Source: JAFAVN01 sp036378375
Lineage (GTDB): Bacteria; Verrucomicrobiota; Verrucomicrobiia; Chthoniobacterales; JAFAMB01
Direction: 5' to 3'
Length of the DNA stretch: 6,580 bases
Assembly: GCA_036378375.1 (NCBI GenBank)
Contig: DASUWQ010000038.1
Coordinates: forward strand, 1-6,580
The position numbers were made by a program, and so were the translations under genes. The notes beneath the pieces were generated by a model, which was not told where the DNA came from, ran no database searches, and was given only the letters and a program-made list of their open reading frames with translations. Below, one piece after another: positions 5,182-6,580 of this stretch (the stretch's first letter is position 1; the number at the start of each line of letters is the position of its first letter).

Positions 5182-6580
5182 ATGCCGGACAATCTTCGCC
5201 ATTCTGATGCCTTCGATATCGTTGATCTCCTCGCTAAAAGGATTGTGATCCTCGACGGCGCGATGGGGACCATGATCCAGCGCTTCAAACTGAAAGAGGA
5301 GGATTATCGAGGTGATCTTCTCAAGAATCATTCGGTCTCGCTCAAGAATAATAATGATGTCCTCTGTCTGACCCGGCCCGAGATTATCCGCCAAGTCCAC
5401 CTCGAATATCTGCAGGCGGGTGCCGATATCATCGAGACTAATACATTCAACGCAACGGTCATCGCGCAGGCGGACTTTGCGCTTGAGCAGTATGTGCCCG
5501 ACATCAATCGGGCGGCGGCAAAGCTGGCTAAAGATGCGGTTCGCGAGGTGATGGCCAAAGAGCCAGGACGTCGCCGGTACGTAGCGGGTTCTATTGGTCC
5601 GTTGAATCGGACGTTATCGATCTCCCGGGACGTGAACGACCCCGGCAAACGCGAAGTAACCTGGGCGCAAGTCAAGGGCGCCTATGCGGAACAAGCCAGA
5701 TCGTTGATCGAAGGAGGAGCCGATCTGCTTCTGGTCGAGACGACTTTTGACACGCTGAATCTGAAAGCGGCGCTGTTTGCCATCGAAGAACTCTTTGCCG
5801 AGCTCGGATTTCGAGTCCCGGTGATGGCTTCCGGCACGATTACCGACGCCAGCGGGCGGACTCTGACCGGGCAAACGACCGAAGCTTTTTGGATCTCAAT
5901 CTCGCACGCACCGCTTCTCAGCGTTGGGTTAAACTGTGCGCTCGGTCCTAAAGAACTGCGTCCTTATATCGAGGAACTGGCTCGCCTTGCGCCGATCTTT
6001 GTCTCCTGCTATCCGAACGCCGGACTTCCGGATCCGTTGTCAGAAACTGGGTTTCCAGAGACTCCGGAATCGTTGGCTCCGCAGTTAAAGGAATGGGCGG
6101 AGCTCGGCTGGCTGAACATTGTTGGTGGCTGTTGCGGCACCACACCGGCTCATATCGAGATGCTGGCGAATGCGGTAGCCGGGTTACCGCCGCGGCCGTT
6201 GCCCAAGTTAGAAGTTCGTACGCAGCTCAGTGGACTGGAGCCCTACACTTTCGGGATCGGATTTACCATGGTTGGTGAACGCACCAACATCACAGGTTCA
6301 CCGAAGTTCTCGAAATTGATTCTGAGCGGCGATTTTGAAGGGGCGTTAGCCGTCGCCCGGCAACAGGTTGAGGGCGGAGCTAACATTATCGACATCAACA
6401 TGGATGAAGGGATGATCGATTCGGAGGCATCCATGAGGAAGTTTTTGAACCTGGTGGCAGCTGAGCCGGATATCAGTCGGGTGCCGGTGATGATCGATAG
6501 TTCCAAATGGAGTGTTCTCGAAGCTGGACTCCAATGCATCCAAGGGAAAGGGATCGTAAACTCGATCAGCCTCAAAGAAG
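5182..6580 (+). CDS. metH: Cobalamin-dependent methionine synthase, N-terminal part
   Basis: The reading frame is open from ATG 5182 to the window edge (466 complete codons) and is truncated only by the window. MetH transfers a methyl group from methyltetrahydrofolate through cobalamin to homocysteine, giving methionine. Two of its modules are visible. The homocysteine-binding barrel, about residues 15-335, has ILDGAMGTMIQ (23-33), ETNTF (85-89) and zinc ligands C252, C317 and C318, the last two in GGCCGTTP. The pterin/methyltetrahydrofolate domain, from about 355, has GERTNITGS (365-373) and DINMD (404-408) and is cut off at NSISLKE. The cobalamin and reactivation domains would lie beyond the edge, if present. 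TAG at 5176-5178 blocks any earlier start in frame, and the short N-terminus before ILDGAMGT fits the family. It is separated from the prenyltransferase by the foldback element, so co-transcription is unlikely. Confidence 0.96.
   Translation, partial: MPDNLRHSDAFDIVDLLAKRIVILDGAMGTMIQRFKLKEEDYRGDLLKNHSVSLKNNNDVLCLTRPEIIRQVHLEYLQAGADIIETNTFNATVIAQADFALEQYVPDINRAAAKLAKDAVREVMAKEPGRRRYVAGSIGPLNRTLSISRDVNDPGKREVTWAQVKGAYAEQARSLIEGGADLLLVETTFDTLNLKAALFAIEELFAELGFRVPVMASGTITDASGRTLTGQTTEAFWISISHAPLLSVGLNCALGPKELRPYIEELARLAPIFVSCYPNAGLPDPLSETGFPETPESLAPQLKEWAELGWLNIVGGCCGTTPAHIEMLANAVAGLPPRPLPKLEVRTQLSGLEPYTFGIGFTMVGERTNITGSPKFSKLILSGDFEGALAVARQQVEGGANIIDINMDEGMIDSEASMRKFLNLVAAEPDISRVPVMIDSSKWSVLEAGLQCIQGKGIVNSISLKE

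Noticed and set aside
5134..6575. Minus-strand open frames opposite metH
   Set aside because: The plus strand encodes unmistakable MetH motifs across the whole stretch, and the antisense frames have no family signal.

Overview
The window looks like chromosomal DNA from a free-living bacterium. Verrucomicrobiota, perhaps a soil Chthoniobacterales or Udaeobacter-like lineage, is my best guess. This is an inference from three things: an Hsp70/DUF2760 gene pair, a futalosine-type UbiA prenyltransferase, and intergenic DNA packed with heptamer tandem repeats and GC-rich hairpins with TTC loops. There is no rRNA or other marker to settle the phylum. There is no transposase, integrase, phage gene, CRISPR array or tRNA.

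Layout. Positions 1-88 are hairpin-rich intergenic DNA. A minus-strand pair follows: an Hsp70-family ATPase (89-1972) lies downstream of a membrane-anchored DUF2760 protein (2368-3000). The 395 bp between them hold an octamer repeat, a cluster of three hairpins and eleven copies of a 7-bp unit. From about 3155 everything faces plus: an inverted repeat, a small A-rich hypothetical gene (3262-3567), a terminator-like hairpin, a second and different 7-bp repeat, and a UbiA-type polyprenyltransferase (3778-4626). Next comes a 424-bp foldback element (4619-5042) whose left tip contains the stop codon of the prenyltransferase gene. The window ends inside metH (5182 to the edge), cobalamin-dependent methionine synthase.

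Functions. The Hsp70 and DUF2760 proteins probably act together at the inner membrane, since their families tend to be neighbours, but the process is not known. The prenyltransferase attaches an isoprenoid tail to an aromatic quinone precursor. MetH makes methionine and regenerates tetrahydrofolate. I see no functional link between these three loci.

The most notable signal is non-coding. The 4619-5042 element is a long, interrupted palindrome in which several separate arm pairs share one symmetry axis near 4824-4825. It may be a mobile foldback/MITE-like repeat or a large structured RNA. Tandem repeats of 7 bp, with three unrelated unit sequences, sit at three gene boundaries.
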